A stretch of 64,000 nucleotides of DNA from Nocardiopsis sp. N85 (GTDB lineage: Bacteria; Actinomycetota; Actinomycetes; Streptosporangiales; Streptosporangiaceae): assembly GCF_028882275.1 (NCBI RefSeq), contig NZ_JARBUT010000001.1:310001-374000 (forward strand), read 5' to 3'. Under the pieces are notes generated by a model. It did not search any database. It had not been told where the DNA came from and saw nothing but the letters and a program-made list of their open reading frames with translations. Each line of letters begins with the position of its first letter. The stretch's first letter is position 1. Below, piece after piece: positions 8,395-16,891 of this stretch. The translations under genes were made by a program, and so were the position numbers.

Positions 8395-9108
8395 TCAGTA
8401 CTCGGGGAGCAGCGCGGGCCAGTCGAAGAGGTAGATGGAGCCGACGATCACGCCCACCGTGAGCAGCGGGGTCATGACCTTCTTCTCGACCGGGCCGTCG
8501 GTCTTGAAGCCCATGTTCTGGCCGATGCGCTTCTTCCAGAACGGCCAGAAGATCGGCACGCCCATCTTGGTGATCATGTCGCCGCAGAAGTGCAGGACCA
8601 CACCGAACGCCACCGCCAGGCCCAGCCAGGTGTAGTTGGTTCCCGCGGAGAACAGGGTCAGGGTGATCGCGGCCGTGGCCAGCGCGTTGATGATCCCCGA
8701 AGCGACCCGGTTCTTGTCCAGGCCGAAACCCAGGCCCTGGAGCGCGATGCCGATCAGGAGGAAGACGAAGATCTGCACCGCCAGCTCCGACCACAGGGCC
8801 AGGAGCTGCACGATCACACCCATGAGGACCGCGAAGAAGAACGAGTGGGTGCCCATCCGGTGGCCGCCGAAGAGGAACGACAGTATGTCGCTCAGGACCT
8901 CCGTGACCTTGCCGTAGGTCTTGGTCACCGTCGCGCTCTTGTGGTCCACGTCGGGGAGCAGGGCCGCCCCCGCGCACACCAGAGAGCCCGCGATGATCTC
9001 ACCCGGTCCGAGATTGAAGTCCAGACCGAGGAATTGCCTTCCCTGGACCAGCGGAACGACCGCCATCCAGCCGACCACGCCGCTCAGTGCGTGAGAGTGC
9101 CCCATCAT
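8395..9108 (-). CDS. YdjM-family membrane-bound metal-dependent hydrolase (LexA-binding, inner-membrane type)
   Basis: 237 residues from ATG 9108 (MMGHSHALSG). Family marks are the N-terminal HSH, LLPDVDH, FGGHRMGTHSF and HFCGDMITKMGVPIFWPF, separated by membrane helices. The biochemical function is unproven even for the E. coli homologue. I preferred this start over an upstream in-frame extension because the conserved HSH begins here and a promoter (TTGGCA, 18 bases, TACGGT) ends 7 bases before the ATG, suggesting a leaderless message. The second ATG at 9105 is also possible. Confidence 0.8.
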   Translation of the reverse strand: MMGHSHALSGVVGWMAVVPLVQGRQFLGLDFNLGPGEIIAGSLVCAGAALLPDVDHKSATVTKTYGKVTEVLSDILSFLFGGHRMGTHSFFFAVLMGVIVQLLALWSELAVQIFVFLLIGIALQGLGFGLDKNRVASGIINALATAAITLTLFSAGTNYTWLGLAVAFGVVLHFCGDMITKMGVPIFWPFWKKRIGQNMGFKTDGPVEKKVMTPLLTVGVIVGSIYLFDWPALLPEY

Positions 9109-9115
9109 GGCGGGA

Positions 9116-9145
9116 ACCGTAGCGGAGTACGCCGAACAGTGCCAA
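9116..9145 (-). promoter_or_regulatory. Predicted promoter of the ydjM-like gene (leaderless)
   Basis: On the minus strand TTGGCA (9145-9140) and TACGGT (9121-9116) are 18 bases apart. The -10 ends 7 bases before ATG 9108, so the transcript probably begins at or next to the start codon. Confidence 0.5.
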
Positions 9146-9255
9146 GGCGGGGTCATCACGGTCGTCGTCACGGGCCACTCGACACCCGGGAACACCCCCT
9201 GTGCCGCCCCCCGGAAGCGAATGCGTTGCGATGGCACGGCGCACCTCGTAGGTCA

Positions 9256-9292
9256 TTGACGCTCATCGCCGTCCGTTGGTAGACAACCAACG
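9256..9292 (+). promoter_or_regulatory. Predicted promoter and overlapping operator of the peptide importer
   Basis: TTGACG (9256-9261), 18 bases, TAGACA (9280-9285). The -10 is embedded in a 7-base inverted repeat, CGTTGGT (9274-9280) and ACCAACG (9286-9292), a layout typical of repressor-controlled promoters. Confidence 0.5.
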
Positions 9293-9300
9293 ACCCCCCC

Positions 9301-9317
9301 TGGTGGCCCGGCCACCA
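9301..9317. promoter_or_regulatory. Odd palindrome in the oppA leader
   Basis: TGGTGGCC-C-GGCCACCA, a perfect 8+8 palindrome around one base, 25 bases before the oppA ATG and just downstream of the predicted promoter. It could be a second operator or a leader hairpin. Confidence 0.4.
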
Positions 9318-9342
9318 CCCCACGATCCTGACAGGGGCCGAG

Positions 9343-11184
9343 ATGCACTCCCATCACCCTCCACCCGCGTCACCGTTCCGGCGGGCGGCGACCACGGGAA
9401 CCGCGCTGTTGCTGATCGTCGGTACGGCGGCGACCCCCGCCGCCGCCTCCCCCGCGGCCGGGACCACCCTCACGGTGGCGGTCGCCCAGCAGGTGGACTC
9501 CTTCAACCCCTTCACCGCCCAGCTCGCCGTCACCACCAACATCCTCTCCCACGTCTACGACCCGCTGGTGACCAACGACCAGGCCACGGCCGCCCCAGCC
9601 CCGGCCCTGGCGGAGAGCTGGGACACCGGCGAGGACGGTCTGACCTGGACCTTCCACCTGCGCGACGACGTCACCTTCACCGACGGCGAGCCACTGACCT
9701 CCGACGACGTGGTCTGGACGTTCACCACGATCATGGAGAACGAGGCGGCCGCCATCGCCAACGGCAGCTACGTCGCCGGGTTCGAGGAGGTCACCGCCCC
9801 CGACGACCACACCGTCGTCATCGAGCTGACCGAACCCCAGGCCACCATGACCTCGCTGACCGTGCCCATCGTGCCCCGGCACGTCTGGGAGCCCATCGTG
9901 GAGCGCGAGGGCGACGCCTTCTCCGACTACACCGGCGAGGACCTGCCCTCGGTCGGCAGCGGCCCCTTCGTCCTCACCGCTCACGACCGCGGCCAGAGCA
10001 TCACCCTGGAGGCCGACCCCGACCACTGGAACGGCGCCCCCGGCTTCGACGCGCTGGTCTTCCGGTACTACTCCGAGAAGGACGCGGCCGTCGAGGCCCT
10101 GCGCAGCGGCGAGGTCTCCTTCGTCTACGAACTGACCGCGGCCCAGGCCGACGCCCTCGACGGCGTCGACGACATCGCGGTCAACTTCGCCGACGGCAAG
10201 CGGTTCCAGGCCTTCACCGTCAACCCGGGCGCCCGTACCCGGGACGGCGACGAGTTCGGTGACGGCCACCCGGCCCTGGAGGACGTCACCCTGCGCCGGG
10301 CCATCGTCATGGCCATCGACAACCAGGAGATCGTCGACAAGGCGCACGGCGGACGCGCCACCGCCGCCGGCGGCTACATCCCGGCCCGCTACGGCGAGTT
10401 CCACTGGTCTCCCGAGGGCGGTGAGGCGATCCTCGACTTCGACCCGGACGCCGCCAACGCCGCGCTCGACGACGCCGGCTACGAGACGGACGACGACGGT
10501 GTGCGCGTCTCCCCCGACGGGGACCGCCTCGAACTGCGGATGCACGTCCACCAGGACCGCCCCGACAACGTCAGCGCCGGCAAGATCATCGTGGAGCGCC
10601 TGGCCGACATCGGCGTCGAGGTCGAGAACCTGACCGTGGACCCCGGCGTGCTCAGCGACGCCCTCTACGCCGCCGAGTACGACCTCATCTTCACCGGGTG
10701 GACGGTCAACCCCGATCCCGACTACGTCTTCGGCATCCACACCTGCGACGCGCTGCCCACCGAACCGGGCACCATGCAGGGCGACGCCTACTTCTGCGAC
10801 GAGGAGTACGACGGTCTCTACGCCGACCAACTCAGGGAGTACGACCGCGGGGCGCGCGCCGAGATCATCCACGACCTCCAGCGCGTCCTCTACGAGGAGG
10901 CCGTCGTCAACGTCCTGACCTACCCCGACATCCGTGAGGCCTACCGGACCGACCACGTCCGGGAGGGCACCCTCCTGACCCAGCCCGCCGAGGGCGGCAA
11001 CATCTGGGGCCAGGACGGCTACTGGGCGTTCTGGGCGGCGCGGCCCGCCGAGGCGGGGCGGGGCGGCTCCGGCGGCGTGCCCACCGCGGTGTCGGTCGGT
11101 GTCGGCGCGGTCGCGCTGGTGCTCGTGGCCGGCGGCGGATTCCTGTTCTTCCGCAACCGGGCCACCGCGGAGGACCGCGAGTGA
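9343..11184 (+). CDS. Peptide/nickel-type ABC importer substrate-binding protein (SBP family 5) with C-terminal anchor
   Basis: 613 residues. A Sec signal (basic RRAATTG, hydrophobic TALLLIVGTAA, then AAASPAAG) lacks a lipobox cysteine. The mature part is a family-5 binding protein: DSFNPF, LAESWDTGEDGLTWTFHLRDDVTFTDGEPLTSDDV, VGSGPFVL, and a FDPDAANAALDDAGY segment. Instead of a lipid anchor it ends with a membrane helix near residues 580-602 (VSVGVGAVALVLVAGGGFLFF) and RNRATAEDRE, so it is probably tethered by its C-terminus. AGGGG precedes the ATG. It heads a five-gene operon; oppB starts in its stop codon (GTGA). The ligand is probably an oligopeptide, but nickel or another family-5 ligand is possible. 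Confidence 0.9.
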   Translation: MHSHHPPPASPFRRAATTGTALLLIVGTAATPAAASPAAGTTLTVAVAQQVDSFNPFTAQLAVTTNILSHVYDPLVTNDQATAAPAPALAESWDTGEDGLTWTFHLRDDVTFTDGEPLTSDDVVWTFTTIMENEAAAIANGSYVAGFEEVTAPDDHTVVIELTEPQATMTSLTVPIVPRHVWEPIVEREGDAFSDYTGEDLPSVGSGPFVLTAHDRGQSITLEADPDHWNGAPGFDALVFRYYSEKDAAVEALRSGEVSFVYELTAAQADALDGVDDIAVNFADGKRFQAFTVNPGARTRDGDEFGDGHPALEDVTLRRAIVMAIDNQEIVDKAHGGRATAAGGYIPARYGEFHWSPEGGEAILDFDPDAANAALDDAGYETDDDGVRVSPDGDRLELRMHVHQDRPDNVSAGKIIVERLADIGVEVENLTVDPGVLSDALYAAEYDLIFTGWTVNPDPDYVFGIHTCDALPTEPGTMQGDAYFCDEEYDGLYADQLREYDRGARAEIIHDLQRVLYEEAVVNVLTYPDIREAYRTDHVREGTLLTQPAEGGNIWGQDGYWAFWAARPAEAGRGGSGGVPTAVSVGVGAVALVLVAGGGFLFFRNRATAEDRE

Positions 11185-12245
11185 CCGGCGCCCCGATCAC
11201 GGTTCCGTCCGGCGCGGAGGAGGAGACCCCCTCCTCCGCGCCCGCGGCCGCCGCCTCCGGCCGGATCGGCCGCGTGCTCCGCTACGTCGCCGGTCGCCTG
11301 CTGACCGCGGGCCTGTCCCTGGTCGCCGTGGTCGTCGCCGGTTTCTTCCTGTTCCGCATCCTGCCCGGCGACCCCGTCCGCGCCATGACCGAGGGACGCG
11401 AGGTCACCGCCGAACAGCGCGCGGAACTGCGCCGCCAGTTCGGCCTCGACCAGCCCCTGGGGCAGCAGTTCCTCGACTACGCCCTGGGCCTGCTCCGCCT
11501 GGACCTGGGCACCTCGTTCCAGTACCGGGAACCGGTCACCGAGCTCATCCTGGAACGGATCGGGCCCACGATCCTGCTGGCCGGTACCGGCACGCTCATC
11601 GCGGCGCTGCTGGGCCTGTTCCTGGGCGTGCGCGCCGGCTGGCGCCCCGGCGGGCCGGCCGACCGGATCAACACGACGGTGGCGCTGTTCTTCTGGTCCG
11701 TGCCGACGTTCTGGCTGGGCCTGCTCCTCATCGTGCTGTTCGCCTCGGGTCGGGACCCGCTGCCCGGCCTGTTCCCGACCGGCGGCATGACCACCCCCGG
11801 CGTCACCGGGACCGTGAACGTCGTGCTCGACACCGCCTGGCACATGGTCCTGCCGGTGAGCACCATGGTCGCGGTCATCTACGCCCAGTACCTGATGATC
11901 ATGCGCTCCTCCCTCATGGACGAGAGGGGCGCCGACTACCTCACCACCGCGCGGGCCAAGGGGCTGCGCGACGCGCTGGTGCGCCGCAGGCACGCCGTGC
12001 CCAACGCCCTGTTGCCCACCGTCACCCTGATCTTCCTCAACCTGGGCCAGGTCGTCTCCGGGGTCATCCTCGTCGAGACCGTCTTCTCCTGGCCGGGGCT
12101 GGGCCAGCTCTTCTACTCCGGTCTGCGCGTACCCGACCTGGGCCTGGTCCAAGGCCTGTTCGTGGTGTTCGCGGCCTCGGTGATCGTCATGAACCTCATC
12201 GCCGACCTGGTCTATCCGCTGATCGACCCCCGGGTGCGCCCATGA
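11181..12245 (+). CDS. Peptide ABC importer permease, OppB/DppB type
   Basis: 354 residues from GTG 11181, overlapping the binding-protein stop by 4 bases. A six-helix permease: VAGRLLTAGLSLVAVVVAGFFLFRILPGDPVRAM is the classic DppB opening, and DYLTTARAKGLRDALVRRRHAVPNALLPT carries the EAA loop that contacts the ATPase. An acidic/alanine-rich stretch of about 25 residues precedes the first helix. It acts with the next gene as the membrane pore. Confidence 0.93.
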   Translation: MTGAPITVPSGAEEETPSSAPAAAASGRIGRVLRYVAGRLLTAGLSLVAVVVAGFFLFRILPGDPVRAMTEGREVTAEQRAELRRQFGLDQPLGQQFLDYALGLLRLDLGTSFQYREPVTELILERIGPTILLAGTGTLIAALLGLFLGVRAGWRPGGPADRINTTVALFFWSVPTFWLGLLLIVLFASGRDPLPGLFPTGGMTTPGVTGTVNVVLDTAWHMVLPVSTMVAVIYAQYLMIMRSSLMDERGADYLTTARAKGLRDALVRRRHAVPNALLPTVTLIFLNLGQVVSGVILVETVFSWPGLGQLFYSGLRVPDLGLVQGLFVVFAASVIVMNLIADLVYPLIDPRVRP

Positions 12246-13192
12246 CCGCGGAACCGGCGTCCACACCGCCCCCCGCGCCTCCGTCCCCGCGGGCACTGGC
12301 CCGCCGCCGACGCCGTGAGGCGCTGCGCGACCTCGCCCGGGAGTACGCCCGTCACCGGTCCGGGGTCGTCGGCCTGGTCGGCCTGCTCGCCATGGTCGTC
12401 CTCGCCCTGGCCGCGCCCCTGCTGGTCGACCCGGCCGACCTCACGGTGACCCGGGCTCCCGGGGCCGCCTTCGAACCGCCCGGAGCCCGGTTCCCCCTGG
12501 GCACCGACGACTACGGCCGGTCCATTCTCGACCTCGTCATCTGGGGATCGCGGGTCTCGCTGACCGTCGGTTTCCTGGCGACCGTGGTGTCGGTGTCGCT
12601 GGGCACCCTGGTGGGCGTCACCGCCGGGCACTTCGGCGCGGCCGGCGGCACCGCCGGGCGGATCCTGTCCTCGATCCTGCTGCGGCTCACCGACTGGTTC
12701 CTGGTGCTGCCGACCCTGGTGCTCGCCGTGGCCCTGGCCGCCGTCCTGCCGCGCGGCACCGGCACCATCATCATCGCCATCGGCCTGACCGTGTGGCCCG
12801 CCACCGCGCGCCTGGTGCGCGCCCAGACCCTGGCGGTGGAGGCCCGACCCTACGTGGAACGGGCCCGAGCCCTGGGCGGCGGCCACGCCCACGTCATGCT
12901 CTGGCACGTCCTGCCCAACGTCATGCCGGTCGTGCTCGCCCAGACCACCCTGCTCGTGGCCACCTCGATCATCGCCGAGTCCACCCTGGCGTTCCTGGGC
13001 GTGGGCGACCCCACCACCATCTCCTGGGGCGGGATCCTGGAGAGCGCCCGCAACGCCGGCGCGATCAGCTCCGGCATCTGGTGGTACATGATCCCGCCCG
13101 GGCTGGCGATCGCCCTGGTCGCCCTCGCGTTCACCCTGTGCGGCCGAGCCCTTGAGGCCGTCATCGACCCCCGACTCCGGGAGCAGCGTTGA
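12242..13192 (+). CDS. Peptide ABC importer permease, OppC/DppC type
   Basis: 316 residues, starting in the oppB stop (ATGA). It has the OppC N-terminal domain (SGVVGLVGLLAMVVLALAAPLL), the hallmark FPLGTDDYGRSILDLVIWGSRVSL, and the EAA loop YVERARALGGGHAHVMLWHVLPNVMP. It pairs with the preceding permease. The basic N-terminus (RALARRRRREALRDLAREYARHRSG) is cytoplasmic. Confidence 0.93.
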   Translation: MTAEPASTPPPAPPSPRALARRRRREALRDLAREYARHRSGVVGLVGLLAMVVLALAAPLLVDPADLTVTRAPGAAFEPPGARFPLGTDDYGRSILDLVIWGSRVSLTVGFLATVVSVSLGTLVGVTAGHFGAAGGTAGRILSSILLRLTDWFLVLPTLVLAVALAAVLPRGTGTIIIAIGLTVWPATARLVRAQTLAVEARPYVERARALGGGHAHVMLWHVLPNVMPVVLAQTTLLVATSIIAESTLAFLGVGDPTTISWGGILESARNAGAISSGIWWYMIPPGLAIALVALAFTLCGRALEAVIDPRLREQR

Positions 13193-14187
13193 CCTCTCTT
13201 CTCGACGTTCGCGATCTGCACGTGACGTACCGCTCCGGGGGCGTCGAGGTCCCGGCCGTGCGCGGTGTGGACCTGTCCCTCGACCCGGGCGACACGGTCG
13301 GCCTGGCCGGGGAGTCCGGCAGCGGCAAGTCCACGATCGCCCTGGCGCTGCTGCGGTTGCTGCCCGACGGCGCCCGTGTCACCGGCCGGGTGGCGGTGGC
13401 CGGAGAGGACGTGCTCACCATGAGATGGGGGCGGTTGCGCGCGGTCCGCTGGGCGGAGGCGGCCATCGTGTTCCAGGGGGCCATGCACTCGCTCAACCCG
13501 GTGCGGCGGATCGGTGACCAGATAGCCGAGCCCCTGCTCGTCCACGGGACGGTCCCCAGGGGGCGGGTCCGCGACCGGGTCGCCGGACTCCTCGAACAGG
13601 TGGGTCTGCCCGCCTCCCGCGCCAACGACCACCCCCACCTGCTGTCCGGCGGTCAGCGCCAGCGCGTCATGATCGCGATGGCGCTGGCCTGTGAGCCGCG
13701 GCTGATCGTCGCCGACGAGGCGACCACCGCCCTGGACGTGATGATCCAGGCGCAGATCCTGACCCTGCTCAGACGCCTGGTCGCCGAACACGACATCGGC
13801 ATGCTCATGATCAGCCACGACCTGTCGGTCCTCGCCGACGTCTGCGACCGGGTCGCGGTGATGTACGCGGGCCGGATCGTGGAGGAGGGGCCGGCCGGGC
13901 GGGTGATGGGCGCCCCCGTCCACCCCTACGCCGTCGCGCTCGGCGCCGCCTTCCCCAGGATCGGTGATCCGGCGTCCCGGCTCGCCCCGCGCGGGCTGCC
14001 GGGCGATCCGCCCGATCCCGCCGACCCGCCCTCGGGGTGCGTGTTCCGGCCGCGCTGCCCCGTGTCCGAGGAGGTGTGCGCGACCGTCGACCCGCCCCTG
14101 TGGCCGGTCGACCCCGACACCGAGGGGCGCTCGGAGCGCAGTGCCGCCTGTGTTCACGTGGGACAGTCGAAGGAGGGCGTCCGTTGA
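13189..14187 (+). CDS. Peptide ABC importer ATPase, OppD/DppD type
   Basis: 332 residues from a TTG that overlaps the oppC stop (TTGA). Walker [20 protein letters not shown], a Q-loop [20 protein letters not shown], signature [17 protein letters not shown], Walker [14 protein letters not shown] and the switch histidine in MISHDLSVL. The C-terminal oligopeptide-transporter extension contains the cysteine pattern [14 protein letters not shown] found in this subfamily. The rare TTG starts of this gene and the next may set ATPase output through coupling. Confidence 0.93.
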   Translation: MTSLLDVRDLHVTYRSGGVEVPAVRGVDLSLDPGDTVGLAGESGSGKSTIALALLRLLPDGARVTGRVAVAGEDVLTMRWGRLRAVRWAEAAIVFQGAMHSLNPVRRIGDQIAEPLLVHGTVPRGRVRDRVAGLLEQVGLPASRANDHPHLLSGGQRQRVMIAMALACEPRLIVADEATTALDVMIQAQILTLLRRLVAEHDIGMLMISHDLSVLADVCDRVAVMYAGRIVEEGPAGRVMGAPVHPYAVALGAAFPRIGDPASRLAPRGLPGDPPDPADPPSGCVFRPRCPVSEEVCATVDPPLWPVDPDTEGRSERSAACVHVGQSKEGVR

Positions 14188-15242
14188 GCACGACGGAGAC
14201 CGACGCGACCGCGTCCACGCCCGACAGCGGCGGTGGCGCGCCGATCCTCGGTGCCCGGGGCGTGCGGGTCGTCTTCACCTCCGGGTTCGGCGGCGGCCGC
14301 GAGGCGGCCCGGGCCGTGGACGGCGTCGACCTGGACGTGGCCGCCGGTGAGATCGTGGCCCTGGTGGGGGAGTCCGGGTGCGGCAAGACCACTCTGGGCC
14401 GGGTGCTGCTCGGTCTGGAGCGTCCCACCTCCGGCACGGTGACCTTCGAGGGGGCGGTGCTGCGCCACTCCTCGCGCGCCCTGCGCGCCTACCGGCGCCG
14501 GGTGCAGCTGATCCAGCAGGACCCGATGGGCTCGCTCAACCCCCGGCGCACCGTCTACGAGTCGGTCGCCGAAGGGCTGCGCATCCACGAGGGGACCCTC
14601 TCCGACGAGGCGGAACGGGTGACCGGGGCGCTGTCCCGGGCCGGCCTGCGTCCGCCGGAGCGGTTCCTGGCCCGGTATCCGCACGAGCTGTCGGGGGGTC
14701 AGCGCCAGCGCGTGGTGATCGCCGGTGCGCTCGTGCTGGAACCGGAGGTCCTGGTGGCCGACGAACCCGTGGCCTCGCTGGACGCCTCGGTGCGCGGTGA
14801 GATCCTGCGCCTGCTGTTGGACCTGCGCGCCGACCTGGGGTTGTCCGCGCTCATCGCCACCCACGACCTCGGCCTGGCCTGGAACATCGCCGACCGGGTC
14901 GCGGTGATGTACCTGGGGCGGGTGGTGGAACTGGGGACGGTCGAGGAGGTCCTGTCCGGTCCCCGGCACCCGTACACCCGGGCGTTGCTGTCGGTGCTGC
15001 CCGAAGCCGGTGGCGAACCGGTGGTCCTGTCCGGGGAACCGCCGGACCCCAAGCGGGTCCCGCCGGGCTGCCGGTTCCATCCGCGCTGCCCGGTGCTGGC
15101 CTCCGGTGAGGCCGCGCGCGCGGGTGTCGCGGACCGGTGCCGCACCGTGGACCCCGACATCCTCCCGGGCGGCGCTGGCGCGCACGTGACGGCCTGTCAC
15201 TGGGCGCTCGCCCAGGAGGGGACCTCTCCGGACGCCGTGTGA
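14184..15242 (+). CDS. Peptide ABC importer ATPase, OppF/DppF type
   Basis: 352 residues from TTG 14184, overlapping the oppD stop (TTGA), with AAGGAGGGCG just upstream. Walker A GESGCGKTTLGRVLLGLERP, the OppF-type Q-loop QLIQQDPMGSLNPRRTV, signature [17 protein letters not shown], Walker B VLVADEPVASLDASV and IATHDLGLAWNIADRVAVMYLG. The C-terminal cysteine cluster is GCRFHPRCPVL. It is the last gene of the operon. A frame-open extension upstream to 14037 lies inside oppD and is rejected. Confidence 0.92.
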   Translation: MSTTETDATASTPDSGGGAPILGARGVRVVFTSGFGGGREAARAVDGVDLDVAAGEIVALVGESGCGKTTLGRVLLGLERPTSGTVTFEGAVLRHSSRALRAYRRRVQLIQQDPMGSLNPRRTVYESVAEGLRIHEGTLSDEAERVTGALSRAGLRPPERFLARYPHELSGGQRQRVVIAGALVLEPEVLVADEPVASLDASVRGEILRLLLDLRADLGLSALIATHDLGLAWNIADRVAVMYLGRVVELGTVEEVLSGPRHPYTRALLSVLPEAGGEPVVLSGEPPDPKRVPPGCRFHPRCPVLASGEAARAGVADRCRTVDPDILPGGAGAHVTACHWALAQEGTSPDAV

Positions 15243-15607
15243 CGGGACGTCCCGGAGCCGTCCGTTCCCGGGCGGGCCGGGGCGCCCGGAGACGGGCGCG
15301 CCGGGGCGCGGGACCGGTTCCTCGACGCCGACCCGACCTCGAACGGGTGCGGGATCCCGGTGGGCGAACACCCCCAGGGGAGAAAATGTGATCTGAGTCA
15401 CTTTTCTGGCGGGTGGGGATGACGCCGTCCACCGGAAAGACCGAAGCCACCTGGGATGCCGTTCCCGGACCAAGGCCGCGAACGTGATCTTCCATATCAT
15501 GTGCTCATGTTTCCGACCGGTCGGAACGTTCGCCGCGGTGGAGACCGGGGGAAGACATGGGAGGTGTCGTCCCGTGCGGGGCGGCCAGGTCCCGAGGAGG
15601 GCGCCCC
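15243..15607. other. Intergenic region between the peptide importer and egtABCD
   Basis: No gene is evident. Just after oppF, GTCCCGGAGCCGTCCGTTCCC and GGGGCGCCCGGAGACGG segments are GC-rich but form no clean terminator that I can defend. A possible -10 for egtA is TATCAT (15495-15500), and the 16-base palindrome at 15511 follows it. GAGGAGGGCG directly before ATG 15608 is the ribosome site of egtA. Confidence 0.5.
15511..15526. promoter_or_regulatory. Perfect 16-base palindrome upstream of egtA, probable repressor operator
   Basis: TTCCGACCGGTCGGAA equals its own reverse complement. It lies about 82-97 bases before ATG 15608 and immediately downstream of a candidate -10 (TATCAT, 15495-15500). 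Even-spaced palindromes with a CGACCGGTCG core resemble TetR-family operators (inference); no tetR gene is adjacent. Confidence 0.55.
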
Positions 15608-16891
15608 ATGGCGCGCATGACCACGGAAGACGTCCACGAGTACATCAACGGGGTCTGCTTCAAGACCGGCCCCCCCGGAAAGGTCGGGGCCGAGACCGAG
15701 TGGCTCGTCACCGACGCCGCGGACCCGACCGTCACCGTCACCATCGACCGCCTCGCGGCGCTGCTGGAGGGCACGGGCCCCCCGCCCGCGGGCAGCCTGA
15801 TCACCTTCGAACCCGGCGGACAGATCGAGCTCAGCTCGCCCGCCCTTCCCGGGCCGGCCCGGGCGCACGAAGCGCTCTCCGCCGACCTGGAGTACATCGG
15901 CAAGACCCTCGCGCAGGACGGCCTGTGCCTGGTCGAGTCCGCGCTCGACCCCGTGCGCACGCCCCGCCGACAGCTCCGACTGCCCCGGTACGGGGCCATG
16001 GAGCGCTTCTTCGCCGGACGCCGCAGCCACGGCGGTCACACCATGATGTGCTCCACCGCCTCGCTCCAGGTGTGCCTGGACACCGGCGCCGACCCCGCCG
16101 ACCTGCGCGCCCGCTGGGAACTCGCGCACCGGCTCGGTCCCGTGCTGGTCGCCGCGTTCGCCAACTCCGCGATCTGGCGCGGCCGCCCCACCGGCTGGAA
16201 GTCGACCCGCTGGGCCATCTGGGCGGGCATCGACGCCGACCGCACCGCCCCCGTCGCGGGCTCGGGCGCCCCCTCCGATCCGGCCACCGCGTGGATCGAG
16301 TACGTCTTGGCCGCCGACGTCATGGCGGTTCCCGAGATCCCCGGGGGAGAGGGCACCTGGCTGCCCGACCCCGGTATCACCTTCGCCGAGTGGATCGCCG
16401 GGCACGGCCCGCGCCCCGTCACCCTCGCCGACCTCGAACTGCACCTGAGCACCCTCTTCCCGCCGGTCCGCCCCCGCGGATGGTGGGAACTGCGCATGAT
16501 CGACGCCCTGCCCCTGCGCTGGTGGCCGGTCCCCGTCGCGGTCGCCGCCGCCCTCTTCGACGACCCCCGGGCCCGGGCCGTCGCCGAGGAGGCCACCGAG
16601 CGTCTCTGCGGCGGCCGTCTCCCCGAACCCGGGCTGTGGCTGCGCGCGGCCCGGGACGGCATGTCCGACCCCGACGTCGCCGCCTGTGCCCGACGCTGCC
16701 TCGACACGGCCGTCGAGGCCCTGCCCCGCATGGGCGCGGCGTCCCTGGCCCTCCTCGTCGACGACTACGCCGACCGCCACACCCGCCGCGGGCTCAGCCC
16801 CGCCGACACACGGCCGAGCGTGCCCGAGCCGCACACCGCCCACGCGGGCGCGGCGGACCGTCACTCCCGACACGGTGGAGGAGCCCGGTGA
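15608..16891 (+). CDS. egtA: Glutamate-cysteine ligase EgtA, ergothioneine pathway
   Basis: 427 residues. It makes gamma-glutamyl-cysteine, the sulfur donor for EgtB. A glutamate-cysteine-ligase-2 fold with GAETEWLV near the N-terminus, FEPGGQIELSSPALPG, an RRSHGGHTMMCSTASLQVCLDTG segment and the basic GRPTGWKSTRWAIWAGID. ATG 15608 is chosen for GAGGAGGGCG 4 bases upstream; a longer frame to 15557 and the ATG at 15617 are less likely. First gene of egtABCD; egtB begins in its stop (GTGA). Confidence 0.93.
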   Translation: MARMTTEDVHEYINGVCFKTGPPGKVGAETEWLVTDAADPTVTVTIDRLAALLEGTGPPPAGSLITFEPGGQIELSSPALPGPARAHEALSADLEYIGKTLAQDGLCLVESALDPVRTPRRQLRLPRYGAMERFFAGRRSHGGHTMMCSTASLQVCLDTGADPADLRARWELAHRLGPVLVAAFANSAIWRGRPTGWKSTRWAIWAGIDADRTAPVAGSGAPSDPATAWIEYVLAADVMAVPEIPGGEGTWLPDPGITFAEWIAGHGPRPVTLADLELHLSTLFPPVRPRGWWELRMIDALPLRWWPVPVAVAAALFDDPRARAVAEEATERLCGGRLPEPGLWLRAARDGMSDPDVAACARRCLDTAVEALPRMGAASLALLVDDYADRHTRRGLSPADTRPSVPEPHTAHAGAADRHSRHGGGAR

